Assembly: GCA_030750975.1 (NCBI GenBank)
Contig: JASMHC010000016.1
Location: 86,132-150,131, forward strand
Direction: 5' to 3'
Length of the DNA stretch: 64,000 nucleotides
From: Paracoccaceae bacterium
GTDB lineage: Bacteria; Pseudomonadota; Alphaproteobacteria; Rhodobacterales; Rhodobacteraceae
Positions 26,635 through 35,299 of this stretch are shown here, piece after piece. Both the position numbers and the translations under genes were made by a program. Numbering within the stretch: position 1 is the first letter of the stretch; every line of letters begins with the position of its first letter. The notes beneath the pieces are model-generated. The model saw only the letters and a program-made list of their open reading frames with translations. It searched no databases and was not told the origin of the DNA.

Positions 26635-27498
26635 TTAGATTTTGTTGACTGGGACTTTCAGGAACACATCGCCCTTTTCGTCCGCCGGAGGCATCTGGCC
26701 CGCGCGCATGTTGACCTGAAGTGACGGGATAATCAGCTTCGGCATCGCCAAAGTCGCGTCGCGCGTGTCGCGCATTTCGACGAATTCCTCTTTTGATTTC
26801 CCTTGTCCGATATGAACATTGGCGGCTTTCTGCTCGGCCACGGTGGTTTCCCACGCATATTCGTCACGGCCCGGTGCCTTATAGTCATGGCCGACGAAAA
26901 TTCGGGTCTCGTCCGGCAGCGAAAGGATCTTCTGGATCGAGTTGAACAGCGTTTCAGACGAACCGCCGGGGAAGTCACATCGCGCGGTGCCGAAATCGGG
27001 CATGAACAGCGTATCGCCAACAAACGCGGTGTCGCCAATCACATAGGTCAGGCAGGCCGGCGTATGGCCGGGGGTGTGCAGAACATCGCCGCGCAGCTGT
27101 CCGATATGAATGCTGGAGCCTTCGACAAACAACTCGTCAAACTGAGAGCCATCGCGTTCAAATTCGGTGCCTTCGTTGAAGACTTTGCCAAACGTATCCT
27201 GAACGATTTTGATATTGTCGCCAATGCCGATTTTTCCGCCCAGTCGCTCCTGAATATAGGGTGCGGCTGACAGATGGTCCGCGTGGACATGGGTTTCGAG
27301 GATCCACTGAACCTCAAGCCCTTCCGATTTTACATAGTCGATGATCTCATCGGCGGATTTCGTGTCGGTGCGACCCGAAGAATAGTCAAAGTCCAGAACG
27401 GAATCGATGATGGCACAGGCATTACCGTTCGGATCCTTGACAAGGAAGGATATGGTATTCGTGGCTTCGTCAAAGAAGGCTTTTACGTCGGGTGTCAT
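26635..27498 (-). CDS. Metallo-beta-lactamase-fold hydrolase, persulfide dioxygenase-like (Blh/ETHE1 type)
   Basis: 287-residue protein of the glyoxalase II/ETHE1 superfamily. The metal motif THVHADHLS, then LHTPGHTPACLTY, VGDTLFMPDFG and IFVGHDY supply the His and Asp ligands. This Blh/PDO-like branch oxidises glutathione persulfide or related sulfane sulfur. Two YeeE-type transporter genes follow on the same strand, and a sox operon lies about 22 kb away, which supports a sulfur role. The start has a GGAGAGA site. Confidence 0.82.
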   Translation of the reverse strand: MTPDVKAFFDEATNTISFLVKDPNGNACAIIDSVLDFDYSSGRTDTKSADEIIDYVKSEGLEVQWILETHVHADHLSAAPYIQERLGGKIGIGDNIKIVQDTFGKVFNEGTEFERDGSQFDELFVEGSSIHIGQLRGDVLHTPGHTPACLTYVIGDTAFVGDTLFMPDFGTARCDFPGGSSETLFNSIQKILSLPDETRIFVGHDYKAPGRDEYAWETTVAEQKAANVHIGQGKSKEEFVEMRDTRDATLAMPKLIIPSLQVNMRAGQMPPADEKGDVFLKVPVNKI

Positions 27499-27519
27499 AG
27501 CGTCTCTCCGTGTTCTCTG

Positions 27520-27549
27520 GGAATGTATATGATTGTTGGAATATGTATT
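27520..27549 (-). promoter_or_regulatory. AT-rich direct repeats upstream of the persulfide hydrolase gene
   Basis: GGAATGTATATG (27520-27531) and GGAATATGTATT (27538-27549) are similar 12-mers spaced 18 bp start to start, 22 bp upstream of the gene. Blh operons are often controlled by the sulfur-responsive repressor BigR/SqrR at AT-rich sites in this position. No such repressor gene is in the window, so this is a candidate site only. Confidence 0.35.
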
Positions 27550-27651
27550 TCAAGGGGTGTTTTGACCTGCATCAATATAAATATCTCACCCTCATGATTT
27601 AGTGCCCTTTGACGGCAATTCTAGCTGTAAACATTGAAATCGGAGACTGAA

Positions 27652-27840
27652 ATGCCTGCGCATGTTTATGCCGACATCACCAAACTTCTGGAAAAATGGA
27701 TAGAAGAAGGCGTGAGCGCCGAAGCTCAGGCGGGTGCCCTTCAGCAGGCTTTGGATGACGTGTCCGCGCGAATTGCCCCGGCCAAAGTGCCCAGCGAAGC
27801 CGGTTCAGACGACGACGAATTTGATAATATGCCGGTCTGA
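27652..27840 (+). CDS. Small acidic protein of unknown function
   Basis: 62 residues from ATG 27652, with a CGGAGA site in front. The first half is an amphipathic helix (ADITKLLEKWIEEGVSAEAQAGALQQAL) and the end is acidic (GSDDDEFDNM). I do not recognise a family. It stands alone between the sulfur genes and repeat copy B. The helix pattern and clean ribosome site favour a real gene. Confidence 0.6.
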   Translation: MPAHVYADITKLLEKWIEEGVSAEAQAGALQQALDDVSARIAPAKVPSEAGSDDDEFDNMPV

Positions 27841-27908
27841 GGCCGGTTTGCGTTCTCTGCACTTGTCTGCAAATCCGAAATTTGCTCAACTGCTTCAAGT
27901 ATTTGATT

Positions 27909-28023
27909 AAAAGCGTTTCGAGATTAACCTGAGACAAAAGTTGATTGCGAAACGCCCGCAACGCCTTTAAGCACCGCGCGTTTCGCCACATTGTTGTGCA
28001 GCAACAATATGTCGAAACGCTTG
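27909..28023. repeat. Dispersed two-hairpin element, copy B
   Basis: It begins AAAGCGTTTCGAGATTAAC, nearly identical to copy A, and keeps hairpin I (GCGTTTCGAGATTAAC with GTTGATTGCGAAACGC). Hairpin II has the same outer arms (GCGTTTCG / CGAAACGC) but a different inner stem, ATTGTTG / CAACAAT. It ends 27 bp before the FadB-like gene start, so it lies in that gene's 5' region. Confidence 0.85.
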
Positions 28024-28049
28024 AAGTGCTTGAACGCAGGAGGGTGGCC

Positions 28050-30068
28050 GTGCGTGATGCGCCGATCAGCGTTGAATTGGGCATCGCCCGCGTCGATCTT
28101 TGCCGATACGACATTCCCACGCTTGGTCCGCCGCTTTGCGAAGCGCTTGAGACCGCGTTTCTTGAATTCACCACTCAACCTGAAATTCGGGCCGTCGTCA
28201 TTGATGCGGTGGCCTGCGGGATGCCGAAAAACCCGGTTCTGGCCCGGCGGCCATCCGCTGATGAAGCCAAGCGGATTTCTTCGGTTCTAAGCCATATCGA
28301 ATGCTTCCCAAAGCCGGTTGTCGCCTTGTTCAGCGGGCCTTGCATGAACGAGGGGTTAGAGCTTGCCCTGAGCGCGCATTACCGGATTTGTGGCGCGGAC
28401 ACTGTGTTCGGATTTAACCAGATTTCCTTGGGTTCAATCCCATGTTTCGGGGGAACCCAAAGACTGCCGCGTCTGACAGGTGCAAAAACCGCGCTGGATA
28501 TGCTGTTGAATGGCCGAAGCCTGACGGCTGACGCCGCGCTTTCGGCAGGGTTGGTCGATTATGTTTTCCCAGACAATCTGATGCAAAACGCATATTCGGT
28601 CATAGCGGATCAGATACTGCCCGCAGGCGCGCGACCAACAAGGTCGCTTATGTCGGGCAAGGACGACCCATTGCGGTATCAAAAGCGGATGAAAGACGCC
28701 AAACAGGCCGTTGCCAGCTTTCACTTGCCGGCGGCCGAGGCGTTGGTCGATTGTGTCGAAGCCGCACAGTTGATGCCGATCGAGACCGGATTGACGCTCG
28801 AGCGGTCACTCTTCGAAAGCTGCGAGGCTTCGGGCGAGGCGCGTTCGCTACACTACCTTATGACGAGTGAACGAATACTGATGCCCATACCCAACCTGCC
28901 ACCCGTCGGCGGTGTTGTTCTTGTGGGCGCGGGATTAAGCGAAGCGGGGCTTTGTGTGACTGCGTTGGACGCGGGATTTCCTGTCGATGTGGTGTCTGTG
29001 AGCGACGAAACCGCGGCAGGCCTGAAATATCGCATCGAGTCGATCTACCGGATCGCGGAAGAACGCGGCAGGATCACGCCCCGGGATGGCGCGGCGCGGC
29101 AAGCAAGGCTGAGGTTTCTAAAAACGCTCGGTGACGTGCCGCCAAGTTCCGTTCTGATTGACGCTGGGTTGGCAGAACCGGCGCTAATGGAAAAGGCCGC
29201 CAACACCTCATTTGCCATTAGGTTTCGTCAGAGAAATGAGAGCGCATTAACCGATTTGCCTGACGGCGTCAGAAGTATCGGTCTTCACTTCGACAAACCT
29301 GCGCATATCGGTAAAGTTGCTGAGCTTTTTGTCTTATCCGATACAGCGCAGGGTGATCTGGAAAAGGCACGCGGGTTCTTGGGCCATTTGGGAAAGATCC
29401 CAGTCACTCTGCGGAAAACCGAGCATGTGGTTTCGCCCATTCTTCGCAAGGCGCTGTACGACGCAGCCGAGGTTTTGCTGCTGTATGGCGCTGAACCAAG
29501 ATTGATTGACGACACTTTGACCGAATTCGGGTTTCGCAAAGGCCCATTGATCTTGAGAGATGAGGTTGGTCTGGAAGCCGGATTCGTAAAAGGCGAGCAA
29601 CCGGCCACGGATGCATTGCTTGCGTCTGGCCGGTCTGGTCGAAAGGATGGGATCGGCTATTACCGCTATGCCAAAGGCGATCCGACGCCGCGCCCTGATG
29701 GGACGATTATTTGGGCGCTCTCGGGTTTGCGTGAACGCATGGGAATTACGGCGGTTGATTTCTCAAAGGACGAGGTTTTGAAGCTATGCCTTGGTGCCAT
29801 GATGAATGCCGGGGCGGCGCTGGTGGCAAACGGGATCGTTACGCGGGCGTCGGATATCGATGTTCTGGCTGTCCATAATCTGGATTTCCCGCGCCACATG
29901 GGTGGTCCGATGCGGGCGTGCGAAAATCTCGGGCTGTTTGCGGTGAAGCTTTGCATGGCCGAGCATGACCACAAAGCGCGGCAGCTTTGGTCATTGCATC
30001 AAAGCGTTTCCGATTTCATAAAAAACGGGCGCGGGTTTGACAGGGAACCCCTGTCTTTTTCGCCTTAA
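28050..30068 (+). CDS. FadB-like enoyl-CoA hydratase/3-hydroxyacyl-CoA dehydrogenase with altered catalytic residues
   Basis: 672 residues from GTG 28050, behind a CAGGAGGG site; the longer frame runs back into repeat copy B and is rejected. The N-terminal crotonase domain keeps Glu104 (NEGLELAL), but the second catalytic Glu is Gln124 (GFNQISLG where the family has PE). GGTQRLPRL is intact. The Rossmann motif is GAGLSEAGL instead of GAGxMGxGI. The dehydrogenase His is kept in SIGLHFDKP, but that loop is unusual. The C-terminal domains are recognisable. It may be a weak, specialised or non-catalytic beta-oxidation homologue. No thiolase is adjacent. Confidence 0.78.
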   Translation: MRDAPISVELGIARVDLCRYDIPTLGPPLCEALETAFLEFTTQPEIRAVVIDAVACGMPKNPVLARRPSADEAKRISSVLSHIECFPKPVVALFSGPCMNEGLELALSAHYRICGADTVFGFNQISLGSIPCFGGTQRLPRLTGAKTALDMLLNGRSLTADAALSAGLVDYVFPDNLMQNAYSVIADQILPAGARPTRSLMSGKDDPLRYQKRMKDAKQAVASFHLPAAEALVDCVEAAQLMPIETGLTLERSLFESCEASGEARSLHYLMTSERILMPIPNLPPVGGVVLVGAGLSEAGLCVTALDAGFPVDVVSVSDETAAGLKYRIESIYRIAEERGRITPRDGAARQARLRFLKTLGDVPPSSVLIDAGLAEPALMEKAANTSFAIRFRQRNESALTDLPDGVRSIGLHFDKPAHIGKVAELFVLSDTAQGDLEKARGFLGHLGKIPVTLRKTEHVVSPILRKALYDAAEVLLLYGAEPRLIDDTLTEFGFRKGPLILRDEVGLEAGFVKGEQPATDALLASGRSGRKDGIGYYRYAKGDPTPRPDGTIIWALSGLRERMGITAVDFSKDEVLKLCLGAMMNAGAALVANGIVTRASDIDVLAVHNLDFPRHMGGPMRACENLGLFAVKLCMAEHDHKARQLWSLHQSVSDFIKNGRGFDREPLSFSP

Positions 30069-30280
30069 CCCAGAGAAATTCCGACAATCACGATCATCAG
30101 GCCCAGAACCGACAGGCCAAGCGACCCGAGATTAAGCGGCAAAACCTTTTGGACCAATGCGCGAAGCTCTTCATCCGAGGTGGCGGTTTTTCTGGCTTTT
30201 GCGACTTTGCGGATGCTTTGAACCAGACCCAACAGGCCCAAAATCGAAACTGCGGCACCAATCCAAACCAAATATTCCAT
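30065..30280 (-). CDS. Small two-helix membrane protein
   Basis: 71 residues from ATG at 30280, which has a GGAGAGGA site; an upstream extension is not supported. Two hydrophobic helices (about 3-21 and 50-70) flank a basic and charged loop (RKVAKARKTATSDEE). No family recognised. It is convergent with the FadB-like gene (4 bp overlap) and divergent from gapR. Confidence 0.65.
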   Translation of the reverse strand: MEYLVWIGAAVSILGLLGLVQSIRKVAKARKTATSDEELRALVQKVLPLNLGSLGLSVLGLMIVIVGISLG

Positions 30281-30399
30281 GACCGTCCTCTCCTGAATAG
30301 TCACCGCGCCGCCTAATACATTGCGCATCGCCAGACAACCCCTTGCGGTGGATCGGCGGCAAGGCTACCTAGGGCCTCCACACCTTAGGAGACCTGATA

Positions 30400-30654
30400 A
30401 TGCAAGACAGCACCCCTGAAAGCTACCGCGTGACCGCAGATGAATTGCGCCAGTTCATCGAGCGTATCGAGCGCCTTGAGATGGAGAAAAAGGACATCGC
30501 GGATCAGCAAAAAGAGGTGATGGCAGAAGCGAAAGGCCGGGGGTATGACACCAAGGTCATGCGCAAGCTGGTGGCCCTTCGCAAACGTGACAAGGACGAT
30601 ATCGCAGAGGAAGAGGCGGTGCTGGAAATGTATAAAGAAGCCCTTGGGATGTAA
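30400..30654 (+). CDS. gapR: GapR family nucleoid protein (DUF2312/UPF0335)
   Basis: 84 residues with the conserved pattern 'ADELRQFIERIERLE', 'GRGYDTKVMRKLVALRKRD' and EEEAVLEMYKEALG. In Caulobacter GapR is an essential nucleoid-associated protein that clamps overtwisted DNA ahead of replication and transcription and stimulates topoisomerases. Normal length; start behind TAGGAGAC. It is a single-gene unit, convergent with the sulfotransferase-like gene. Confidence 0.92.
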   Translation: MQDSTPESYRVTADELRQFIERIERLEMEKKDIADQQKEVMAEAKGRGYDTKVMRKLVALRKRDKDDIAEEEAVLEMYKEALGM

Positions 30655-30660
30655 GCCCCG

Positions 30661-31536
30661 TCAAGGTGTGATCAGCGTTACCCCCGGGATCTTTTCGATC
30701 TCGTACAGATCTTCTTCATAGGCTTCGGTCATTTCGATGTAATGCTGCTCGGTCAGGCCGGGCAGGGCCAATTCCTCTTCGATCTCGTCCTCAAGGGCGT
30801 ATTTGTCCAGAAACGCCGCGATCACACGGCGCTGATGCACTTCGGTCTGCGGGGGATTTTTGTGCAGATAATCGCGAAATCGCAGCATCCCTTCGTCGCT
30901 CATGATTTCGCGCAGAACGGCAAACCCGCCTTTAAGCTTGGTGCCGTGTTCCAGACCTGAAATGTCGCGGATCAGATGGCTCCAGATCAGGGGGGTATCT
31001 TCGTTGCACCAGACCGTGATCGGCATTTTGGGAACCGCGGCACGCATCCGCCAAAGCACGTCCGACCAGCGCAGTGACAAAGGGTTCATGCCGTCGATAA
31101 AATCGTGAAAGCTTCGGCCTTCGACCTTGCCAAATGCGGCAGAAAGAAATGTCGCCGGGTTTCGCACCGCCATGTAAACCTCAAGCTCGTCACCTTGCAT
31201 GAGTTGTTGCATCGAAGACAGGCGGCGCGGGGCCAAGCGGTAAAACTGGCCATTTTCAAAAATCCGCTGAGGCTGACAAATGAAATTTTCATTTGAAAGG
31301 ATCAGCCGTTCGCAATCTATGCCCCCCAAAACATCGTTCAGGAAAATCTCGCGTGCGTCGGGCTTTGGCGCGGACTTTGCCATGTGAAACAAGGTTTCGC
31401 GCAAAAGATTACGATAGCTGTTGGGGTTCGGAACGGCAGTACCGTTTTGCTCAAGCAGTTTTTCATTGCGCATCAGGCTGCCAATTAAACGGTCTTCGTC
31501 CGTGCAGTGGACACCGATGTGTAAAATGACCTGCAT
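30661..31536 (-). CDS. Sulfotransferase-like protein of unknown function
   Basis: 291 residues from ATG 31536 (MQVILHIGVHCTDEDRL). The first strand and loop resemble the phosphosulfate-binding loop of sulfotransferases (HIGxHKTGTT), but the loop lacks the usual Lys and Thr, having HCTDED instead. Later segments LEVYMAVRNPATFLSAAF and DFIDGMNPLSLRWSDVLWRM also look sulfotransferase-like. Rhodobacteraceae carry many such proteins. Activity is uncertain because of the altered loop. It lies head to head with the permease gene. Confidence 0.6.
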   Translation of the reverse strand: MQVILHIGVHCTDEDRLIGSLMRNEKLLEQNGTAVPNPNSYRNLLRETLFHMAKSAPKPDAREIFLNDVLGGIDCERLILSNENFICQPQRIFENGQFYRLAPRRLSSMQQLMQGDELEVYMAVRNPATFLSAAFGKVEGRSFHDFIDGMNPLSLRWSDVLWRMRAAVPKMPITVWCNEDTPLIWSHLIRDISGLEHGTKLKGGFAVLREIMSDEGMLRFRDYLHKNPPQTEVHQRRVIAAFLDKYALEDEIEEELALPGLTEQHYIEMTEAYEEDLYEIEKIPGVTLITP

Positions 31537-31629
31537 AAGCGTCTTGTTCCGGCTGATGTGGTGCTTTGCCTCGTTCACAATATACGGTCTTTTCTGGACA
31601 GTTAAACCGCATTCGGGCATGTGGGCCTT

Positions 31630-33285
31630 ATGGCAGATACGTCAACCAACCGTTCTGGATTTATCCGGCTTGCGCGCACCAACATCTGGTCGCTTGGCGC
31701 ATTGCTGATCGCTGCGATTGTTCTGGCACCGATCCTTTCAGTTGTTTGGATATCGCTGACCCCCAGCGAAAACATCTGGCCGCATCTGGTGCGCACCACA
31801 TTGCCGCGATATTTGTCGAACTCGATCATTTCGATGTTTGCGGTTGGGCTTCTGTCCGCCTTCGTGGGAACCGGAGCCGCCTGGCTTGTGGCCAGATACC
31901 GCTTTCCGTTTAGCAGGTGGCTGGAATGGTTGCTGCTTTTGCCGCTTTCGATCCCCGCCTATATCGGTGCCTACGCGCTTGTCGATTTTCTTGAATATGC
32001 CGGACCGGTGCAGACCGGTCTGAGGCAATTATTCGGTTGGAGCACGTCGCAGGATTACTGGTTCCCGGAAATCCGTTCGATGGGGTCTGCGGTCATCGTT
32101 CTTTCCGCATCGCTTTATCCGTATGTTTACCTGCTGGCCCGAACCGCTTTTCGCGAACAATCGGGTTGTGGGTTTGAGGTGGCTCAGTCGTTAGGGGCCG
32201 GACCGTTTACCCGGTTCCGCCGTTTGGGATTGCCCCTGGCCCGTCCGGCGATTGCCGCAGGCGCGGCCATCGTGATGATGGAAACCATCAACGATTTCGG
32301 CACAATGGACTATTTCGCCGTCCAGACCCTGACCACCGGGATTTTCAGTGTTTGGCTGGAAAGCAACAACGCCGGCGGGGCTGCACAAATCGCGGTTGTG
32401 ATTCTGATGCTTGTGGTGCTGCTGGTTGCGCTTGAGAAATTCAGCCGGAAGAAAGTGCGCCACTACAGCCTGTCCAATCGTGCCCGCCCGCTGGATCATG
32501 TGCGTTTACACGGCTGGGCGGCCTGGGCGGCCACGGCGCTTTGCTTACTGCCATTTCTTGTCGGATTTGTGCTTCCGGTCAGCGTGATCTCATGGCACGC
32601 GCTGGGCAATCTTGATCAGTTCACGGCAAAAGGCCTGATCGCGGCGCTGACAAACACATTGGTCGTCGGAGGGATTGCGGCCAGCGTCACCGTTCTTGCC
32701 GCCCTGTTTATGGTCTATGGCGTTCGCTTGTCAGGGCGGAGGCTGCCGCAATTTCTGCTGCCGGTGACAACCATTGGTTATGCCGCCCCGGGCGCCGTTC
32801 TTGGCGTCGGGTTGCTTATTCCGTTGGCCGCAATGGACAATGCCGTCGCAGATGCGATCTGGGCGGCGACCGGATATGACATCGGGCTGATCATGACCGG
32901 TTCGGCTTTTGCGCTGGTTCTGGCTTATTCGGTTCGATTCTTTGCCATAGCTCAAGGCGCTGCGGATGCCGCGATGGGGCGGGTTTCGCCCAGTCTGCCT
33001 ATGGCCGCCCGATCTTTGGGGCGGAGTTTGGGGGGAACGCTGAAAGATGTGTATATGCCGCTGATCCGAGGATCGGTCGGCTCGGCCTTGCTTTTGGTCT
33101 TCGTCGATTCTGTGAAAGAGCTGCCCGCGACCTTGCTTCTAAGGCCGTTCAATTTTGAAACCCTTGCGACCCGGGTGCATCAGCAGGCGTCGCTTGAAAA
33201 TCTCGGGGATGCCGCGCCATCGGCGGTTTTGATTGTTCTTGTCGGTCTGGCAGCCGTTATTTTACTGGCGCGAACGAACCGATAA
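31630..33285 (+). CDS. Iron(III)-type ABC transporter permease (FbpB family), orphan
   Basis: 551-residue membrane protein made of two fused permease halves with about 12 hydrophobic segments, as in FbpB/SfuB/ThiP. Two EAA-type loops are visible: 'SLGAGPFTRFRRLGLPLARP' and 'SLGRSLGGTLKDVYMPLIRG'. The start is ATG 31630; GTG 31621 is an alternative. The family brings in ferric iron with a periplasmic binding protein and an ATPase, neither of which is encoded nearby. The TAA stop is part of repeat copy C. Confidence 0.87.
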   Translation: MADTSTNRSGFIRLARTNIWSLGALLIAAIVLAPILSVVWISLTPSENIWPHLVRTTLPRYLSNSIISMFAVGLLSAFVGTGAAWLVARYRFPFSRWLEWLLLLPLSIPAYIGAYALVDFLEYAGPVQTGLRQLFGWSTSQDYWFPEIRSMGSAVIVLSASLYPYVYLLARTAFREQSGCGFEVAQSLGAGPFTRFRRLGLPLARPAIAAGAAIVMMETINDFGTMDYFAVQTLTTGIFSVWLESNNAGGAAQIAVVILMLVVLLVALEKFSRKKVRHYSLSNRARPLDHVRLHGWAAWAATALCLLPFLVGFVLPVSVISWHALGNLDQFTAKGLIAALTNTLVVGGIAASVTVLAALFMVYGVRLSGRRLPQFLLPVTTIGYAAPGAVLGVGLLIPLAAMDNAVADAIWAATGYDIGLIMTGSAFALVLAYSVRFFAIAQGAADAAMGRVSPSLPMAARSLGRSLGGTLKDVYMPLIRGSVGSALLLVFVDSVKELPATLLLRPFNFETLATRVHQQASLENLGDAAPSAVLIVLVGLAAVILLARTNR

Positions 33286-33400
33286 AGCGGTTCAAGATAA
33301 ATTTGGGACACATGGTGATTTTGAGACGCTCAAAACATCAATAGGTTTCGCGCGCTTCGCCATATTGGCTGCCTCTCAGCAATGTGGTGAAATGTTTTAG
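33283..33400. repeat. Dispersed two-hairpin element, copy C
   Basis: This is the most diverged copy: TAAAGCGGTTCAAGATAAAT at the start and GGTGAAATGTTTTAG at the end. Hairpin II remains as TTCGCCA / TGGTGAA with an inner GCTG / CAGC stem. The first three bases are the stop codon of the upstream permease gene. The 306 bp between that gene and purM hold only this element, the tRNA gene and the purM leader. Confidence 0.75.
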
Positions 33401-33408
33401 CGGCGAAA

Positions 33409-33485
33409 TGGTAGGCCCGGCAGGACTTGAACCCGCAACCAAAGCGTTATGAGCGCTCTGCTCTAACCAATTGAGCTACAGGCCC
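33409..33485 (-). tRNA. tRNA with CAT anticodon, probably tRNA-Ile2 (lysidine type)
   Basis: 77 nt including an encoded CCA. The acceptor arms GGGCCTG / CGGGCCT pair with two wobble pairs. The D-arm contains TAGCTCAATTGGTTAGAGC, the anticodon arm GAGCGCTCATAACGCTT gives CAT, and the T-arm is GCGGGTTCAAGTCCTGC. The GTTCAAGTCC T-loop and the TTTGGT variable region resemble bacterial tRNA-Ile2 more than elongator tRNA-Met, but Met cannot be excluded from sequence alone. Confidence 0.9.
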
Positions 33486-33591
33486 GCCATGAGGGCAGTG
33501 TTTAGCAGCCCCGAAAGCCGCGTCAAGGCTTTCACATTGCCCTTCTTGCACCGATGGTCTAATCGCTCAGCCAAGCCAGAAGGAGAGTGCG

Positions 33592-34638
33592 ATGACTGCC
33601 GGGAAAAACGGTCTGACCTATGCGGATGCGGGTGTGGATATCGACGCGGGCAACGATCTTGTTGAACGGATCAAACCGGCGGCCAAAAGAACCAGGCGGT
33701 CAGGGGTTATGGCGGGTCTTGGCGGGTTTGGCGCCTTGTTCGATCTGAAAGACGCAGGTTACGCGGATCCGATCCTTGTTGCGGCCACCGATGGCGTGGG
33801 CACCAAGCTGCGCATCGCCATTGATACAGGAAATGTCGACACGATCGGCATTGATTTGGTGGCGATGTGTGTGAACGATCTGGTTTGTCAGGGGGCAGAA
33901 CCGCTGTTGTTCCTCGATTATTTCGCGACCGGCAAGCTTGAGACGGAAAGCGCCGTGCGCATCATTGAGGGCATCGCCAAGGGCTGTGAACTGTCGGGTT
34001 GTGCGCTGATTGGTGGCGAGACCGCGGAAATGCCGGGCATGTACGATGCAGGCGATTTTGATCTGGCCGGATTTGCGGTGGGCGCGATGGAGCGCGGAGC
34101 GGATCTGCCGGATGGTGTGGTCGCGGGCGACGTGCTGCTGGGCCTTGCATCGGATGGTGTGCACTCAAACGGGTATTCGCTTGTTCGCGCGATTGTGGCC
34201 CAGTCAGGTCTTGAATGGGATGATCCCTGCCCCTGGGGCGAGGGCACGCTGGGGGCTGCTTTGCTTGCGCCGACGCGGCTTTATGTCAAGCAAGCGCTTG
34301 CGGCAGTACGGGCAGGGGGCGTTCATGCACTGGCGCATATCACTGGTGGCGGTCTGACCGAAAACCTGCCGCGCGTTTTGCCGCAGGGTCTTGGCGCAGA
34401 GATTGATCTGAACAGCTGGGCTTTGCCGCCTGTCTTCCAATGGCTGGCCGATCAGGGCGGAATGGAACAAGCTGAGATGCTGAAAACCTTCAACGCGGGC
34501 GTGGGCATGGTGTTGTCGGTTTCCGCCGAACAGGCCGATGCGATTTCCGCGTTGCTGACCGAAACCGGCGAGACGGTCTTTCGCTTGGGCCATGTGACCA
34601 AAGGCGAGGGCGTTTCCTACACGGGATCGCTTTTGTGA
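33592..34638 (+). CDS. purM: Phosphoribosylformylglycinamidine cyclo-ligase (AIR synthetase)
   Basis: Forms aminoimidazole ribonucleotide from FGAM with ATP, the fifth step of purine synthesis. 348 residues, normal length. Motifs are [43 protein letters not shown] and [13 protein letters not shown]. An AAGGAGAG site precedes the start. It overlaps purN by 4 bp (GTGA), so the two are cotranslated. Confidence 0.97.
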   Translation: MTAGKNGLTYADAGVDIDAGNDLVERIKPAAKRTRRSGVMAGLGGFGALFDLKDAGYADPILVAATDGVGTKLRIAIDTGNVDTIGIDLVAMCVNDLVCQGAEPLLFLDYFATGKLETESAVRIIEGIAKGCELSGCALIGGETAEMPGMYDAGDFDLAGFAVGAMERGADLPDGVVAGDVLLGLASDGVHSNGYSLVRAIVAQSGLEWDDPCPWGEGTLGAALLAPTRLYVKQALAAVRAGGVHALAHITGGGLTENLPRVLPQGLGAEIDLNSWALPPVFQWLADQGGMEQAEMLKTFNAGVGMVLSVSAEQADAISALLTETGETVFRLGHVTKGEGVSYTGSLL

Positions 34639-35219
34639 CCTTGCGCGTCGCCATTTTGATTTCGGGCGGCGGTTCGAACATGGTCAAGCTGGTCGAAAGC
34701 ATGACCGGCGATCATCCGGCACGGCCGGTTCTGGTGGCTTCAAACGACCCGGACGCAAAGGGTTTGGAACGTGCGGCAAGCATGGGCATCGCGGTGGCAT
34801 CCGTTGATCACCGCCGCTTTGGCGGCGATCGTCATGCGTTTGAAACCGAGTTACAGGCGGTTCTGGATGCGGCAAAGCCCGACATCATTTGTTGCGCCGG
34901 GTTCATGCGCATTCTGACCGCTGAATTTACGGGTAAATGGCAGGGGAAAATGCTGAATATTCACCCGTCGCTTTTGCCGAAATATAAAGGTTTGAACACC
35001 CACGCCCGCGCAATCGAAGCGGGCGACGATGAGGCAGGTTGCAGCGTACATGAACTGACCGCCGAACTTGACGGGGGGCCGATCCTTGGCCAGTCGCGTG
35101 TTCCGATCCTTCCTGATGACACACCCGAAACGCTTGCGGCGCGCGTGCTTGTCGAGGAACACAGGCTATATCCGCGAGTATTGCGCAATTTTGCAGAAGA
35201 AATGGTACAAAAACAGTAG
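34635..35219 (+). CDS. purN: Phosphoribosylglycinamide formyltransferase
   Basis: Transfers a formyl group from 10-formyltetrahydrofolate to GAR, the third step of purine synthesis. 194 residues. The start is GTG inside the purM stop. Motifs are [12 protein letters not shown], the catalytic region CCAGFMRIL and [20 protein letters not shown] with the catalytic Asn and His, followed by [14 protein letters not shown] with the Asp. Confidence 0.96.
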   Translation: MTLRVAILISGGGSNMVKLVESMTGDHPARPVLVASNDPDAKGLERAASMGIAVASVDHRRFGGDRHAFETELQAVLDAAKPDIICCAGFMRILTAEFTGKWQGKMLNIHPSLLPKYKGLNTHARAIEAGDDEAGCSVHELTAELDGGPILGQSRVPILPDDTPETLAARVLVEEHRLYPRVLRNFAEEMVQKQ

Positions 35220-35299
35220 GTTGCCGTCTGATTTGCCTAAACTGCGGCAAGACGATATACGCAGCTTGAAACCTTGATCAATCGGACGAACCGATACTT

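Noticed and set aside
27945..28049. Upstream extension of the FadB-like gene into repeat copy B
   Set aside because: The 35 extra codons are encoded by the repeat element, while a strong CAGGAGGG site precedes GTG 28050.
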